Assembly: GCF_019649055.1 (NCBI RefSeq)
Contig: NW_026570224.1
Location: forward strand, 1,674,001 to 1,738,000
Source of the DNA: Paramacrobiotus metropolitanus
Taxonomy: Eukaryota; Tardigrada; Eutardigrada; Parachela; Macrobiotidae
Length of the DNA: 64,000 bases
Direction: 5' to 3'
How positions within the stretch are numbered: the first letter of the stretch is position 1; each line of letters starts with the position of its first letter. The translations under genes and the position numbers were made by a program. The notes under the pieces are model-generated. The model was given only the letters and a program-made list of their open reading frames with translations, made no database searches and was not told the DNA's origin. Below are positions 37,376-48,948 of this stretch, one piece after another.

Positions 37376-40300
37376 TCATCCGCGATCACAGATTGCTTCA
37401 ACTACGCTTTGCTCCATAAGTACAGGCTCCAGACAGCGTTGCACAGCGCTGCTGACTATTTCGTCCAGTAATGCTGTTACCAAACTGCAAAACGAACAAA
37501 GCGAATGTCATTATTTTGCTATCCAAATGTTAACAAAAATATTCTGGTAGATAACAGAATAAATCCACCATTTTACCGTATCTTTACCGTACAACTTTGC
37601 TGCACCAGTATTGCTTAAGTACTTAAACTAAGGGCGTCGTGTTCATTTCCACTATAAAAGCTTTACTGTTACAAGAGATTCCTGAATTATTTCCTGGTAC
37701 TCACTTTTCGTCGCTAACGAACCGCCAGAGATATTGCTGCAGGTAATAAGCATCCACTTGAATCTGTTGCAGACCAAATTTTCCAAACGTTCGAAGTCGC
37801 ACACATTCCAGTAGAGTTTTTAGTCCAATTTTCACAATACCGGTCAAAATGGATACTTTCGCAAAGTCAACATCTCCGAATATTTCAATACGCTCATTAA
37901 ATAATTTCTGGATGTTACTCAAGAGGCTCGTATCAACGGGCGAGTAATTTGTCCAATTGGCGCTACGAGCTTGGCTCTTAATAACACTGGGCCGAGTGCG
38001 CTTACTGGAACCGCTACCGGCATCTTTTCGGTGCCCTTCCTCGAACAACTGACCCACTTGCTGGTCGATGACGGTCAATTCCTCGACTACCCGCTTGACC
38101 ACGGCCCGAACCGTGCGGGGCTCGTTCGTACTTAGCCAATCGCGAGTCTCTACGCTCTTTCGGATCATTTGCGAAATCGAGAGACCCTCTTGATGCACAA
38201 AATAATTGAGCAGTTTCTGAGCAGTATCCTTGGCGCGCTGCATCATGTTAGATATTGTCTGGCTGGCAACGGAATTTTTGTCCTCGACGGGGAAATTCTC
38301 TCTCGTGACGTTCATTGCGTAGGAGATGGTGGACTGATTCAAATCAAGGAAATGCCGAGACAGAACAAGAAAAACTAACGCCGATCCGGCCAGTTTGTCT
38401 CCACCATGTTTACAGAAGCTCTAAAAAACTCCGGGATAATCCAGTAATTCAGGTGGGAAATGTAAAGCTAGTTAAGCTACTGTACCTCCGAAAGCGATAA
38501 CATCTCTCGAAAATGTCCGATTACCATTGTATCCCTGACATCGACTTTACAGAAATGGTCGTAGAAATTTTTGTTCGAAGCGAACATGATTTCCGGTTGT
38601 ACAAAAGCCTGCAAAATTGATCACCGACGTTACTGTTCATTGTCAGCATAAGTAAAAAGACAGCAATAGTGCGAAAAATTCAAATTATAGTAATGGAACA
38701 CTAAGAGGCGGAAAAACAGAAATATCTCTGATGAAAATCACTTTTTCAAGTATCCAAAATTGAAACATTAGGAAAGAAATGATAAGCACGCGCTTAGTTA
38801 CTGCTTACCTTGAGATCCGCTAACGCTATTTTAACTCGCTCCATTAAATTCGAATGCACTTTCTGTACACCAATCATCAAAATTTTCTGGGTCGAATCAG
38901 TGGCTGTGAATTTTACGGAAAGCATTTCGCGGACTTCCTCCAGAGTTTCTACAACACATATACAACATACCGCTTAGAAATACGAAAGAAAACTTGCAAC
39001 AAGAACTTTACTTCGGAAGTCGTCATTTAGTTTCTCCATGTATTGTCGACATCGCAGGCTGGCAGCTTCCTGCACCATCTTCGACCCAACACGCGAGTAA
39101 TCGGTTTCGCTAATAAGTCGATCAAGTGCTTGTAAACGTCGCGAAAAACGATCCAGAGCGCGAACATAGACATCACATGTCGATGAATCCAGGGTCTACC
39201 AATGTAAACGATGCAAACGTTAAGAAATTTCAGAAGTTAAACATTTCGGCTAAATACTCGTAGATACCCGGCATGAAACTGCCACCGCATGAATTCCCAA
39301 AGTTACTTATCAGTGAAAACTCTTATACATAAAACTGCGAATAAACTCAGTACAGGAACCCGCTGCGCAGTCATGGTCAGACGAAAAAAGTCAGAAACAA
39401 CAGGCAAACGGTAACACTTACTTCATTCATCACACGCTGTCGGACTAGATGAAAATACCGCTCCATGAGATTGCTGACAAATTGGAAAAGTTTCCTCCTG
39501 GCAATTTCATTACTTTCCTCACTGAGTAAGAAAACAAAAACTATACCCGCCCTCACGCACAACGACGCCAATTCAAATTAAATCTCAACTTACTCAGCTT
39601 GAGTGTTCTCAAACCGGCACATGAACATATCGTTATAGCTGGCCACAACGAGACAGACATTGCTTAGAAAACCATTCGATCCCATATCCACGAAACTTAA
39701 CACATCGACAGCTTCCAGCCGAACGCCAGGATCGTTCCACTTGGCCAACTGTTCATCCAAAACCGCAAGATCGTCCTGCAGTCGAATTTCTGCATGCGCA
39801 AGAAATTCCTGACACAGAATTTCCGCTGGTTCTTTCAGCATAGTGAACAGCTCAATACATTCGGCAAGTTCACGTGTTGTGGATGACTTCCGGCGGAATT
39901 TTTGATAAAGCGCCTTTTTCAAATTGTTCATAATGTCATTGCAGTCCTCATAGATTTTTTTGAAAGCTGTCAGGTAGCGGTATTCTTCCATAACAGTTTG
40001 AACTTTGCAGTAAGCGATTACCGCAGGGCGGTAGCTTTCTGTATCTAAACATTCTTGTAGCCTGCAATGCAAACAAACTGGAACATAATTTTTACAAAAA
40101 CTATTATTTCCAAAGAGAAGTACACTGATATATACAGGACTAATAATTAGTTTCATCACGGTATCAGGTAACCCAGACGTTTAAAAATCAGGAAAGAAGT
40201 TGTTTAAAAGTGATGGAGGTCATTCAAGAACACCAAAATGCCATACTTTCAAAATTTGCAAGTGTGGCGCGAGAACTATTAACTTACCCATATAGACGCC

Positions 40301-41017
40301 TATATGGGAACAACCTTACCCATATAGGCGTACAACGCAAATTTTTACAGTAACGAAGTGTCTCGTACTTACACTATTGTAACACATTTAACCGGACACG
40401 ATTCACATTAGCTGAAAGGAGTATCACAAGCGAGTTACGCCTATTCGTTTCTTACCGAGCAGGTAAATCATATAAAAATTGAAGTCGCTTCAAAATGGCA
40501 TGGGTTTCAGATAATTTCTTGATCTTCGATCGGTTAGGATCCAAGGAAGCGGTTACTTTCGTGCTGAACTCGTTAATAGCTACCATGTTTTTAGCCAATT
40601 TTTCCATTTCTTGTTCCATCTGACCGAAATCCTGCTTCATCTGTAATCAAAAATTAATTCTATTTAAAAAGCAAATTTTTACTGTCCGAATGCATAACAG
40701 AGAATAACGCACAAACCTTTCTTATAGTGTCAGTAGCTGTTATGAATTTGTTGTAATTTTCGTACACCAGTGTCTGCATATCGCTATCCAGAGCTTTAAT
40801 CTGCTGCACCATCTCCGCTTCATGTTCAATCAAGTCCACCAAAGCCTCTTCCTGCAAAATGAAGCATTGGAAATAAACCAACAACAACCGGCAAAAAATA
40901 CTGCGATAGTGCATGTCGGCTCCGTACCTTCAAAACGCGTCGCAAGTACTGGTCCGGATCGAAGGCCGTTCCATTAAGATCCAAAGGATTTCTTGACAGA
41001 GAAGGGTTTGTAGTCAT
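37376..41017 (-). CDS. VPS51: VPS51, subunit of GARP/EARP tethering complexes
   Basis: Ten minus-strand exons: 41017-40928, 40851-40717, 40640-40456, 40061-39594, 39521-39422, 39195-39012, 38948-38809, 38608-38486, 38420-37705, 37484-37376; 749 aa against 782 in human. All phases agree. The N-terminus has [13 protein letters not shown] and the invariant block [17 protein letters not shown]. The C-terminal half has [43 protein letters not shown] and ends VVEAICDRG, all close to the animal protein. VPS51 is shared by the GARP complex (endosome to trans-Golgi) and the EARP complex (recycling endosomes). A frame opens further upstream but has a stop just before a GTG, so ATG 41017 is the start. 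The gene is divergent from USB1 and converges on eIF5B. Confidence 0.94.
40288..40330. repeat. Short palindrome with a third copy
   Basis: CCCATATAGACGCCTATATGGG is a near-perfect palindrome, and the half-site CCCATATAGGCG recurs about ten bases downstream. It lies in intron 3 of VPS51. No function is evident. Confidence 0.5.
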
Positions 41018-42092
41018 TTTGTGATTTTCCGATAACGAGAGGCGCAGACAGTCCTTCAGTCCCTTTGCAAAATCTTTAACTTTTAATAGGAGCACTTAAC
41101 ACTTCCATTCCATGTATATTAAAATGATTACTGCACTTTAATTAACAATGCGCAAAAAAATAAGTAAACTTTGACAACGACGACAAGTCAAAAAAATGTT
41201 ATGTTTTGTGACGCCGAAGTCAAGGCTTGAGGACAGACTGCTCTTATGCCATCTAAGCGGCAGATGAGGTATGGCGTGTGCACTTTGGCGGCACTTCTTA
41301 TCATTCCGTTTAAGCCGAAATGACTAGGCGTTACGTCTTAAGCCCTTCCCATTAAGACTCATAAAGCATGACGCATTCGCGCCTTTCGCGGCATGTTTGA
41401 GCTTGAACCAGAAAAACCTGCAACAAAACAACCCACGTGTTGGCTCAGATCGCATGAAAGGATCAGTACGTAACTACGTATGTGGTTCGGTTTGCTGACA
41501 TAAATCCGATTTATTCAGCGGTTGGGAGTTATTCTACCTGTTTTGTTTTTTGTGTGGAATAAACATTAGTAAATAACAATCAAACGATTTCATCGTAGTT
41601 TTATTATTGACTTTGTATATCTTGGTGTACTTCTGAAATCTTACATCGTAACCGGATTCCGCAGTTTTCAACCAGTAATCGTTTTCTTACCAAGGTAACA
41701 CACGAAAATTCTGGTGAGTTCTAAGTTTTTGTGTTGTGTTGTATTCACTGGATTTCACTCCACCATCTTCACCACGTATGAATTTCAGGATATCCTTATC
41801 TAATATACGTAGTACGGCACCGTGTTAAGATAATATCTCGTTAAGCCTTTTTGTTGATGGTTGTATTGTCACTCCTCGCCTTCGTCGTTCACGCTTCTGA
41901 AATATGTAAATTTCCATCGCGTTGGTAGTTCGGTAGCCAGTTGAAACACTTGTGTTAACGTTTACCAGCGTTACATAGGATCGTTATTGTTCGTCTTGTT
42001 TTTTTAGTTTTTCGAGTGTTTTCTAAATCGTCTTCATGAGCCTAAAACGGATTGTTTCGTTAATTCTTAACATTTTTCTTAACAGCTTCCTA
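41018..42092. other. Divergent promoter region, VPS51 and USB1
   Basis: About 1.1 kb between two divergent start codons. I see no coding frame with support. It should hold both promoters and 5' UTRs; no clear motif stands out. Confidence 0.4.
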
Positions 42093-43629
42093 ATGCCGAT
42101 GGTCGCGAGAGTTCGTAACGCTTTGCGGAAGTTGATCGATGATTACGGTTCATCTGGATCAGACGAAGAAAAGTCGGAGAAATCCAAGTCCCATGCTGGT
42201 TCACGAAAGTAAGTTAGATATTGGAAGGAGAGTTTTTGAAATTACACCATATATGAATAGTTTATGCTGTGTTAACGGTAAGTACGTTGTCGGTAACATA
42301 TGGCTGTTACATAACAGGGGTTGGCTAGGTACAGATAAGCACCTACTGTAATCGCGTTCCCGTTCTGCTTGAGTATTCCACTTTCGTCATTGAATAATGT
42401 CTCTGTTTCTTGCTCACTCTGCGTTTTTTGAAGGGCTTCAGTAAGTTCAAAACGCGGGTCCAAGGACAGGATATTTTTCCGTCCCACACAAACGGTATCC
42501 AAGCAGTCCAGTGTGTCGGATGATAATTCCCAGTCGTCAGGATCGAATGTGGATGAAGATGAGTGCCAGAAAACCGGCGATGAACCACCTAGTAGTGGTA
42601 GTAACCTCAACGGTTTACTCGGATCCGAGCATCCCACAGATGAGACACCCAGTTTGGACGTAGCAGCTGACGCAGCCAGCGATGAGGCAGAGGTGGACGG
42701 CCAGCGCACCCGCGCGTTTCCACACTTTGCGGGCAACTGGGCGACGTTTGTTTACATTATTCGTAAGATGCCACTTGAACACTCACTGTGAAGTGACGAT
42801 CCTGTTACCCTTAATATTAACCCCTTTGACGATTTCAGCGCGAGTAGAAGGCTTGACGCCGTTGTTTACGCAACTGTTGGCGGAAGTTCTGAAAATTCCG
42901 GACATTAAACATCTTAATTGGTCGATGGTGGATGAGCCGCACATCAGCTTGTCGCGTACTGTAGTGTTGCGTTATCATGAAATTCCGCAGTTCACGGCTC
43001 ACTTGAAGGCGGAAATAAAGAAGTCATCCATTCCCCGGTACCGCACTTTTGTCCAGGCTTCTCTTTTATATTTTCATCTTCTGTTCATTGTAGGTTCACC
43101 TATTCGTTTGAAGATGTTGAAATTTACTGCAATGATCAAGCCAACACGTACGTTTTCAGCACTTTTTTATTTTTATGCTAGAAAGCGAATAACAGCTGCG
43201 CTGTTACTGTATTCTTCGGTGTTTATTTCGAGTGGTGAATATTTAAAAATGTGCATGCTTTGCAGTTCGTTCTTAGCATTGCGTGTGGGTCGTGGTTCGG
43301 AAGAAATGAGTGGACTGGTGAAAATAAGCGATACCTGTTTGAAGAGCTTCAATATGCCACAGTATTATCAAAAGCCCGAATTCCATTTGAGCTTTGCTTG
43401 GTGTCCAGAACAACTGGACGAAGCCGACAAGCACAAACTTCTGCATACCGTCCGAGTAGGTTATAATGAGCAGCTGATATCATGTTTTCCGGTTTTTCTA
43501 ATGTAAGCATTACGTTCGTTTTAGAAACGGCTGCAACACTTGGAATCTCAGTTTGCCGATGAGTTCGATCAGTGTGCCAAAGCGGTTCATTGTCGAAGTG
43601 GAAATCGAAGTTATTTGATGCCACTGTGA
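42093..43629 (+). CDS. USB1: U6 snRNA phosphodiesterase USB1
   Basis: Six exons: 42093-42208, 42470-42762, 42839-43037, 43094-43147, 43266-43455, 43525-43629; 318 aa. The N-terminal 120 residues are Ser/Asp/Glu-rich and disordered. The 2H-phosphoesterase fold begins at RTRAFPHFAGNWATFVYI. Its two catalytic HxS tetrapeptides are HIS (about residues 171-173, in EPHISLSRTVVLR) and HLS (261-263, in FHLSFAWCPE). The tail CRSGNRSYLMPL matches the human C-terminus. The enzyme trims the U6 snRNA 3' oligo(U) tail in the nucleus and leaves a protected end. The acceptor of exon 2 (after GGACAG) was chosen for phase. AATAAA at 43882-43887 is a likely poly(A) signal. The gene converges on BRAP. Confidence 0.94.
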
Positions 43630-43881
43630 TGTTGTTAGTGTTTCTGTTTGGTGCCTTCGATGGTGATGACGTACCTTTTATATTTGTTTTTTACGGTTAC
43701 CTTGCATTCTTTTCTTGTTGCTGTTCCATGAACGGTGTACTCTTAATTCGTCATTATTACTCTAAATTGATTTTTACGATTTATTACTTCTGTACTCGTT
43801 TTGTAGAAACTAGAAGTACAAGTGTTACTGCAAGGACACCATGTGTCCAGTACAAACCTATTTCGGGGAAGAACTGTTTGT

Positions 43882-43887
43882 AATAAA
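43882..43887 (+). terminator. Poly(A) signal of USB1
   Basis: AATAAA lies 253 bp downstream of the USB1 stop and about 90 bp from the BRAP stop on the other strand. Confidence 0.45.
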
Positions 43888-43979
43888 AGTTTAAAAACAC
43901 CTATGTGAAAGACAAAGCGACAAATAAAACCAGAAAATCGTGGATCAAAAATCAGACACAACCAAAAGATTTCTTAAAT

Positions 43980-46900
43980 TTATGGACGTCTACGTCGATT
44001 TCGTGCAGTTCTCGGAATTTGGCGATCACCAACCATCGTGTTGCCTTCTTCAATTTCACCACGGATTTCGTCTGGCATTTCAGAAATTTTCTGTTGCGCC
44101 TGCATATGGAACATCAGATCTGCCAGCTGTTCTTGAAGGTCGCTTTTTTCCTGCAAGAGAGAAGTCAAACGATAGATAACAAGATCGTAGTTAGTGGCTT
44201 ACTGCAAAACGGCAATAACTTACTCGATCTTTCTGAGAAATTATCTCCAATAAAACCTGGATTTCTTTTTGGTTTTCCATCAGTCCTTTGCTCAGTTGCT
44301 GTTCGTTGTTTAATTCTTTCGTTACCTTAACAAGCTGGGCCGTGAGCTGAATCAAAGCAATACGAATTATTCCACAAACCACCTCTCAAACGTCTGCGAA
44401 ATTAAGATCAACTACCTGATTAAGCTTTTTCTCGAGCGCCTCCTTTTCTTTAGTAACAGTCTGAAAGTCTTCTTGATTAGTTTGGACCGTGTCTACTTGA
44501 CGTAGTAAATCGTCGTTTTGTTTCTTATAATGTCTGAGTCTCTCTTCCAACTCCAGTTTCTCTTTCCTCAGATTGTCTATCGTTAGCGCGTGTTGTTTGA
44601 CTTGGATTTCAAACCGCCTTTTCTCAGCACTGACAGCTGCGAGATTATCATTTTCCGCCTCTCGGCTGGTTAATTCTCGTTTCAGTGCCTCAATCGCTTC
44701 CTTTTGCTTCCGCATTTTTGATTCGTAGTAATGCCGTTGGGATTCCAGTTGGGCATTCAGGAGAAAACTGTACTGTACAAACGATAAAAAACCATCATTT
44801 GTCACAAAAGGAAAGCTAACAACGGTGAATTGCACCAAATTTACTTCGAGCGTAATTGATTCCATTTTTTCGTCCATATTTCCTGATCCATCCTCCATTT
44901 CCACCATTTTGTCGGCACTTTGGCCTTGAATTAGCCGATGCACGTAACCATCTCCAAAATAGTCCCAAACCCTCTGCGTTTTAATATTTAACGCATACGT
45001 ATGTTGCGTTTCCTTAAAATGCCTATCAAATCAAAGGGTTGCTCATATGTCCTAAAATGTGTCACTGGAATATGGTTGCCCCACGTACGCTTCTGCGTGC
45101 TTTCCGGAATACCGCCCACATCCTACATGACCACATATCAAACACAGCCACAAATCCTATAGAAATTGCAAAATTTTTCCAATCCACTAGCGTAAACACG
45201 ATACTCATGTGTACATCTTGATAAGTTTTCTCACATCTGAAACCATTCCACACTGAACGCATGTCTGCTCTTCCGATGCCTGTGGCGTCTGGAAGTACCG
45301 ACACACTGGACAGCTTGTATCGCCCCACTGCTGCAGGCAGGCCCCGTGGAACGAATGGTTACAAAGAATGGTGAGAATTCCTGTAGATCCTTCATCCTAG
45401 GAGACCATCGATATTTTTAAGATCTGTGCTTAATGACATCACAAACGGAATATTTTTTCATGCAATATGGCAACCTACAAATTAACAGGTACAGCTGCCC
45501 CTGTGTTATAGGCTACCGGACGGTTTGGTTCCCAGCTTTATGCATGCAGTGAAGGGGTGAATGTTATAGGAAGGTGAATTTAAGAGGAGTTTCGCTGTAC
45601 TGAACTAACTGAAGTATCGAGCAATATGTAATAACTACAAGACTAATTGAACCTATTTAGAAACTTATGCAGGGTAACCCAAATAAAAACAACTATAGTC
45701 TGTACCATTTTATCCAAACAAACAGTACATGTTGGTAGCTCCGTTGTTCCTGGGTATGGGCGCATTCCTCCTCCCTGAATGAATCGGAAATTGGTATAAA
45801 CACGCAGGACATCACATTTTTTAAATTTCTTTCTAGACACTTGATGTTGTAATTCTTGCCTCTATATCTTCGACAGCGTCCACTTTTCCAACGTAAGCCA
45901 GACGACATATATCGGCTTCGATAGAATTAAATGGAACGCCATTGAAATGGTCGTAAAACCGATCTGCAGCTTCCTGTAGCACCACAGCCTCGGCATAAAT
46001 CACCACAAAACCCTCCAGTTTCGTAGAATACCTACCTGATTTTTGAAACGCAATAACACCATGTACTGACTGGGCGCTTGGTCGCGTATAATGCGCAGCC
46101 GCTCGATTTCTGGACTGAAAATTTAACAAAGCATTTCCAACATTATATCATGCAAAATCTAGCAACAACCACGGAAATGTCGGACTTACGAGAACGATGC
46201 AGTGAATGCCAAGAGATCTCTTATCGACAAATGCGCTGGCACAGATAACATGCACAACAGAGTACTGCGAGCGATCCCAGGTTTTAAGGATGTCCGCTCA
46301 CTTCACCAAGAAAACACAAGCACTACTAGAAATTTTTAATAAAAATTACGTTTACTGAGCAGCACTCCGTAACAACGCTCAGTAGCTCACGATGATAAAA
46401 GATTTTCGTACTTATCGCGATACAGGTGGAGAATTCCTTTTACCATCTCCACACTGGGATTGCCATAATAAAAATTGACCAGAAATTCGTCATCTGCAAA
46501 GAAACCAACATTTTTACTGATTTACTTAGAAAATTTCAAGAAATATGACTGAAAATTAATACTGCATTGTAGTTACAGATAAATTCGGGAAGGCGAAAAT
46601 ATTATGTTATCACATACTTTGAACAATTTCACCCGAAGCGCTTTCAGAGGATTCAGATTTCGCTGTTGAGGTAGTTCTGGATCGATTTCTCAGTCGTTCA
46701 TGGGGAGGGATATCTGAAAAATTGTAAGTAATATCCATGAGTGTGCTATTAAAACATAAGATTCAAAGCATCGTAGGGTCGTACCATCCATACTGAGCTG
46801 CGCCGCTACGGGGTTGTAGGTTTCAATAGTGTACTCGCGAAAAGCACGCTTTCCTCTCAATATCTGTAATGCGCTCAAAAATTCCTCTTTGCTATTATAA

Positions 46901-47148
46901 AAGAAATCCGGATCCGTGCCTTGTGGAAATGGCCTGGACACTAAAAAACACCAATCAGATAATCACAGAAAAATAAGAAATCTAGACTTATCTAGCCTTA
47001 AATGGTCACGTATTTGTGGCTTGCGGATAAGTGGTACGAAGCCCACGATATGAGGAGTTTTCGTCTTTATACCAGCAAAATCGAAATCCGATGGCTTCTT
47101 CCCGTGTAATTCCAACTCTAGCCGTATATACGCCAGACAGACGCTCAT
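43980..47148 (-). CDS. BRAP: BRCA1-associated protein BRAP (IMP), E3 ubiquitin ligase
   Basis: Fourteen minus-strand exons: 47148-47010, 46940-46785, 46713-46618, 46493-46412, 46264-46190, 46114-46036, 45973-45860, 45774-45706, 45396-45235, 45156-45089, 45022-44845, 44772-44416, 44346-44224, 44150-43980; 622 aa against 592 in human. The start [13 protein letters not shown] matches the family. Next come the BRAP2 RRM-like region ([41 protein letters not shown]), a C3H2C3 RING (CTVCLDKM ... [13 protein letters not shown] ... CPVC), a UBP-type zinc finger ([20 protein letters not shown]), YVHRL and a long coiled coil. BRAP is a Ras-responsive ligase that limits KSR/MAPK scaffolding. The 72 bp intron at 44773-44844 is stop-free and in frame. 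The intron after exon 7 seems to use a GC donor. Seven of the junctions restore conserved motifs, so the model is firm. Confidence 0.95.
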
Positions 47149-48015
47149 ATCCAGGAGTCAGAAAGTCCACGAAAAGACCCAGAACGGCAGCAATTCAAAA
47201 CTCGAAGGTATTGTGCGTAGGACTATGACGAGTGTCGATGAGCAGATCTGGTCACCCGGGAAGTTATAAAACTTCAGTTAAGACTTGAGACTTCTGAAAA
47301 AGCTTTCGTAAACCCAGGTTCAAGCATCAGACGATCATACTAGCATGGTCGACCATGTACAAATTACAGCACTTGTAATTTCTCAAGGAGTTTCTTTAGG
47401 AATACAACTATTATAATTGTAAAGTCACTAAACTGTAATACAAAAACCAAAATACAATTAATTTGGATTTTGGTACAATGCGAACAATAATCTGTTAAAG
47501 TACGACGATATAAGGAGTGTCACCAAACGGCACATCGGTTCGCACGGCGCACATGAACTGCTGTACATGCTAGCCCTGTTGACTGCACTAGTGACATGAT
47601 TTTTGACGTCAGCGCGAGCTTCGCCGAGTGACTGTGACGTCACCGCGGAGTCAAACGCGAAGCGCACCAATACAAAGGTCACAGATGTTGATACAGTCCA
47701 GCAACTAGCATCAAGTTCGTTTTTCGCACCAGGAATGCTACCGTTCTAGGTCTGCATTCGCATTTGCTTATCGTACGCTACATAGATTTAGACCATAATG
47801 AATATATATGTCTATATAGACATTTAGTTTCTGGTATTAGAAAATATATAAGTTGACGATCAGTTTGCAACAAAGCTACCTATGACATTTATTTTATTCT
47901 TCTGCTAAGTAAACGTAGTAAACCTAATTTTAGCTATTTCACAGAATCAATACTTATACGCCATTATATCATATATCCATGTACGTGACAGTTAAAAAAA
48001 TCAAATTATGTTTCG
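47149..48015. other. Intergenic region upstream of BRAP
   Basis: About 0.87 kb that should include the BRAP promoter. I see no supported gene or RNA. Confidence 0.4.
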
Positions 48016-48559
48016 TAGCAGTACCCGATCCCAAGGCATGATTTCGAACGCTCAGACAGATACAGATTCACACAGATTTCGCACAGACGGATATTGATTT
48101 CGAGCACCCAGCGGATCGCTTGGCGAATACCCAGAACTGATTGGTTCAAAATGGCTATAACTTTATTCTGCCATCATACGCGACAACTTCTTTGGTATCG
48201 AAAATCTTCCCAAATGTTTCTTCATCTTTTAACGCTTTGATTGACAGATCTCATGAATCAGATCCTGTTATAACAGAAGATTTCATCCAGAACCAGATCC
48301 TGTTAAAATAGGATCTAGTTCTGGATGAAATCTGCGAACCAATGCATGAGGAAGAGGAAAATTGTGGGAAGATGAGGAAAATTGTGGGAAGATTTTTGTT
48401 ACCAAAGTTGTCGCGGATGATGGCAGAAAAAAGTTATAGCGATTTTGAACCAATCAGTTCTGCGTATTCGCCAAGCGATCCACTGGGTGCTCGAATCTGT
48501 ATCCGTTTGTGCTCGCTGGGCGAGCGTTCGAAATCATGTCTTGGGACCGGGGTAGTGTA
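48016..48559. mobile_element. Foldback (MITE-like) element, about 540 bp
   Basis: The whole stretch folds on itself. The left arm begins with AGTACCCGATCCCAAG and continues through CATGATTTCGAACG, and is the inverse of the right arm. The apex is a 56 bp palindrome (48278-48333) built on AGATTTCATCCAGAAC. The right arm carries a tandem copy of GAGGAAAATTGTGGGAAGAT (around 48349-48389). Terminal TA on both sides would fit Tc1/mariner, but the boundaries are not sharp. No transposase frame is present; the frame at 48342-48650 is a by-product of the repeat. Confidence 0.78.
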
Positions 48560-48948
48560 TTTCATAAATCGTACAAAACGTCTGAAGGCAGGTCAAGCAA
48601 GCGGAAATGGTATCCCTACAAACAAATACTCGTACATACAATTATTTTAGCACATGGGCTTAATAACTTGTTGTTGTTAAGATCGACTTTTACTCGAAAC
48701 AATAAATTGAACAGTAGATGGCCGTGCATTCAATTTCAGTGTACACTGTAAGCCGTAAGGATAACTCGTTGTCAGTGGAACGGAAATAAAAATAAAGCCA
48801 ACCAAACTAATTTTGGGATTTACAGTATGCAAAGCAATCTAAAACGGCTGTGCGGTTCTAAAATTTATGCGACGTTGTGCATAATTGTTACAAATAACCA
48901 GTAAGCGCCCACCCAATCGCAAGATTTTTATATTAAGGATTAAACCAA

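Noticed and set aside
42272-42736. 155-codon minus-strand open frame
   Set aside because: It is antisense to USB1 exons 1-2 and the intron; the plus-strand reading has conserved motifs and phased splice sites.
48342-48650. 102-codon plus-strand frame
   Set aside because: It lies inside the foldback element and runs through its tandem repeat.
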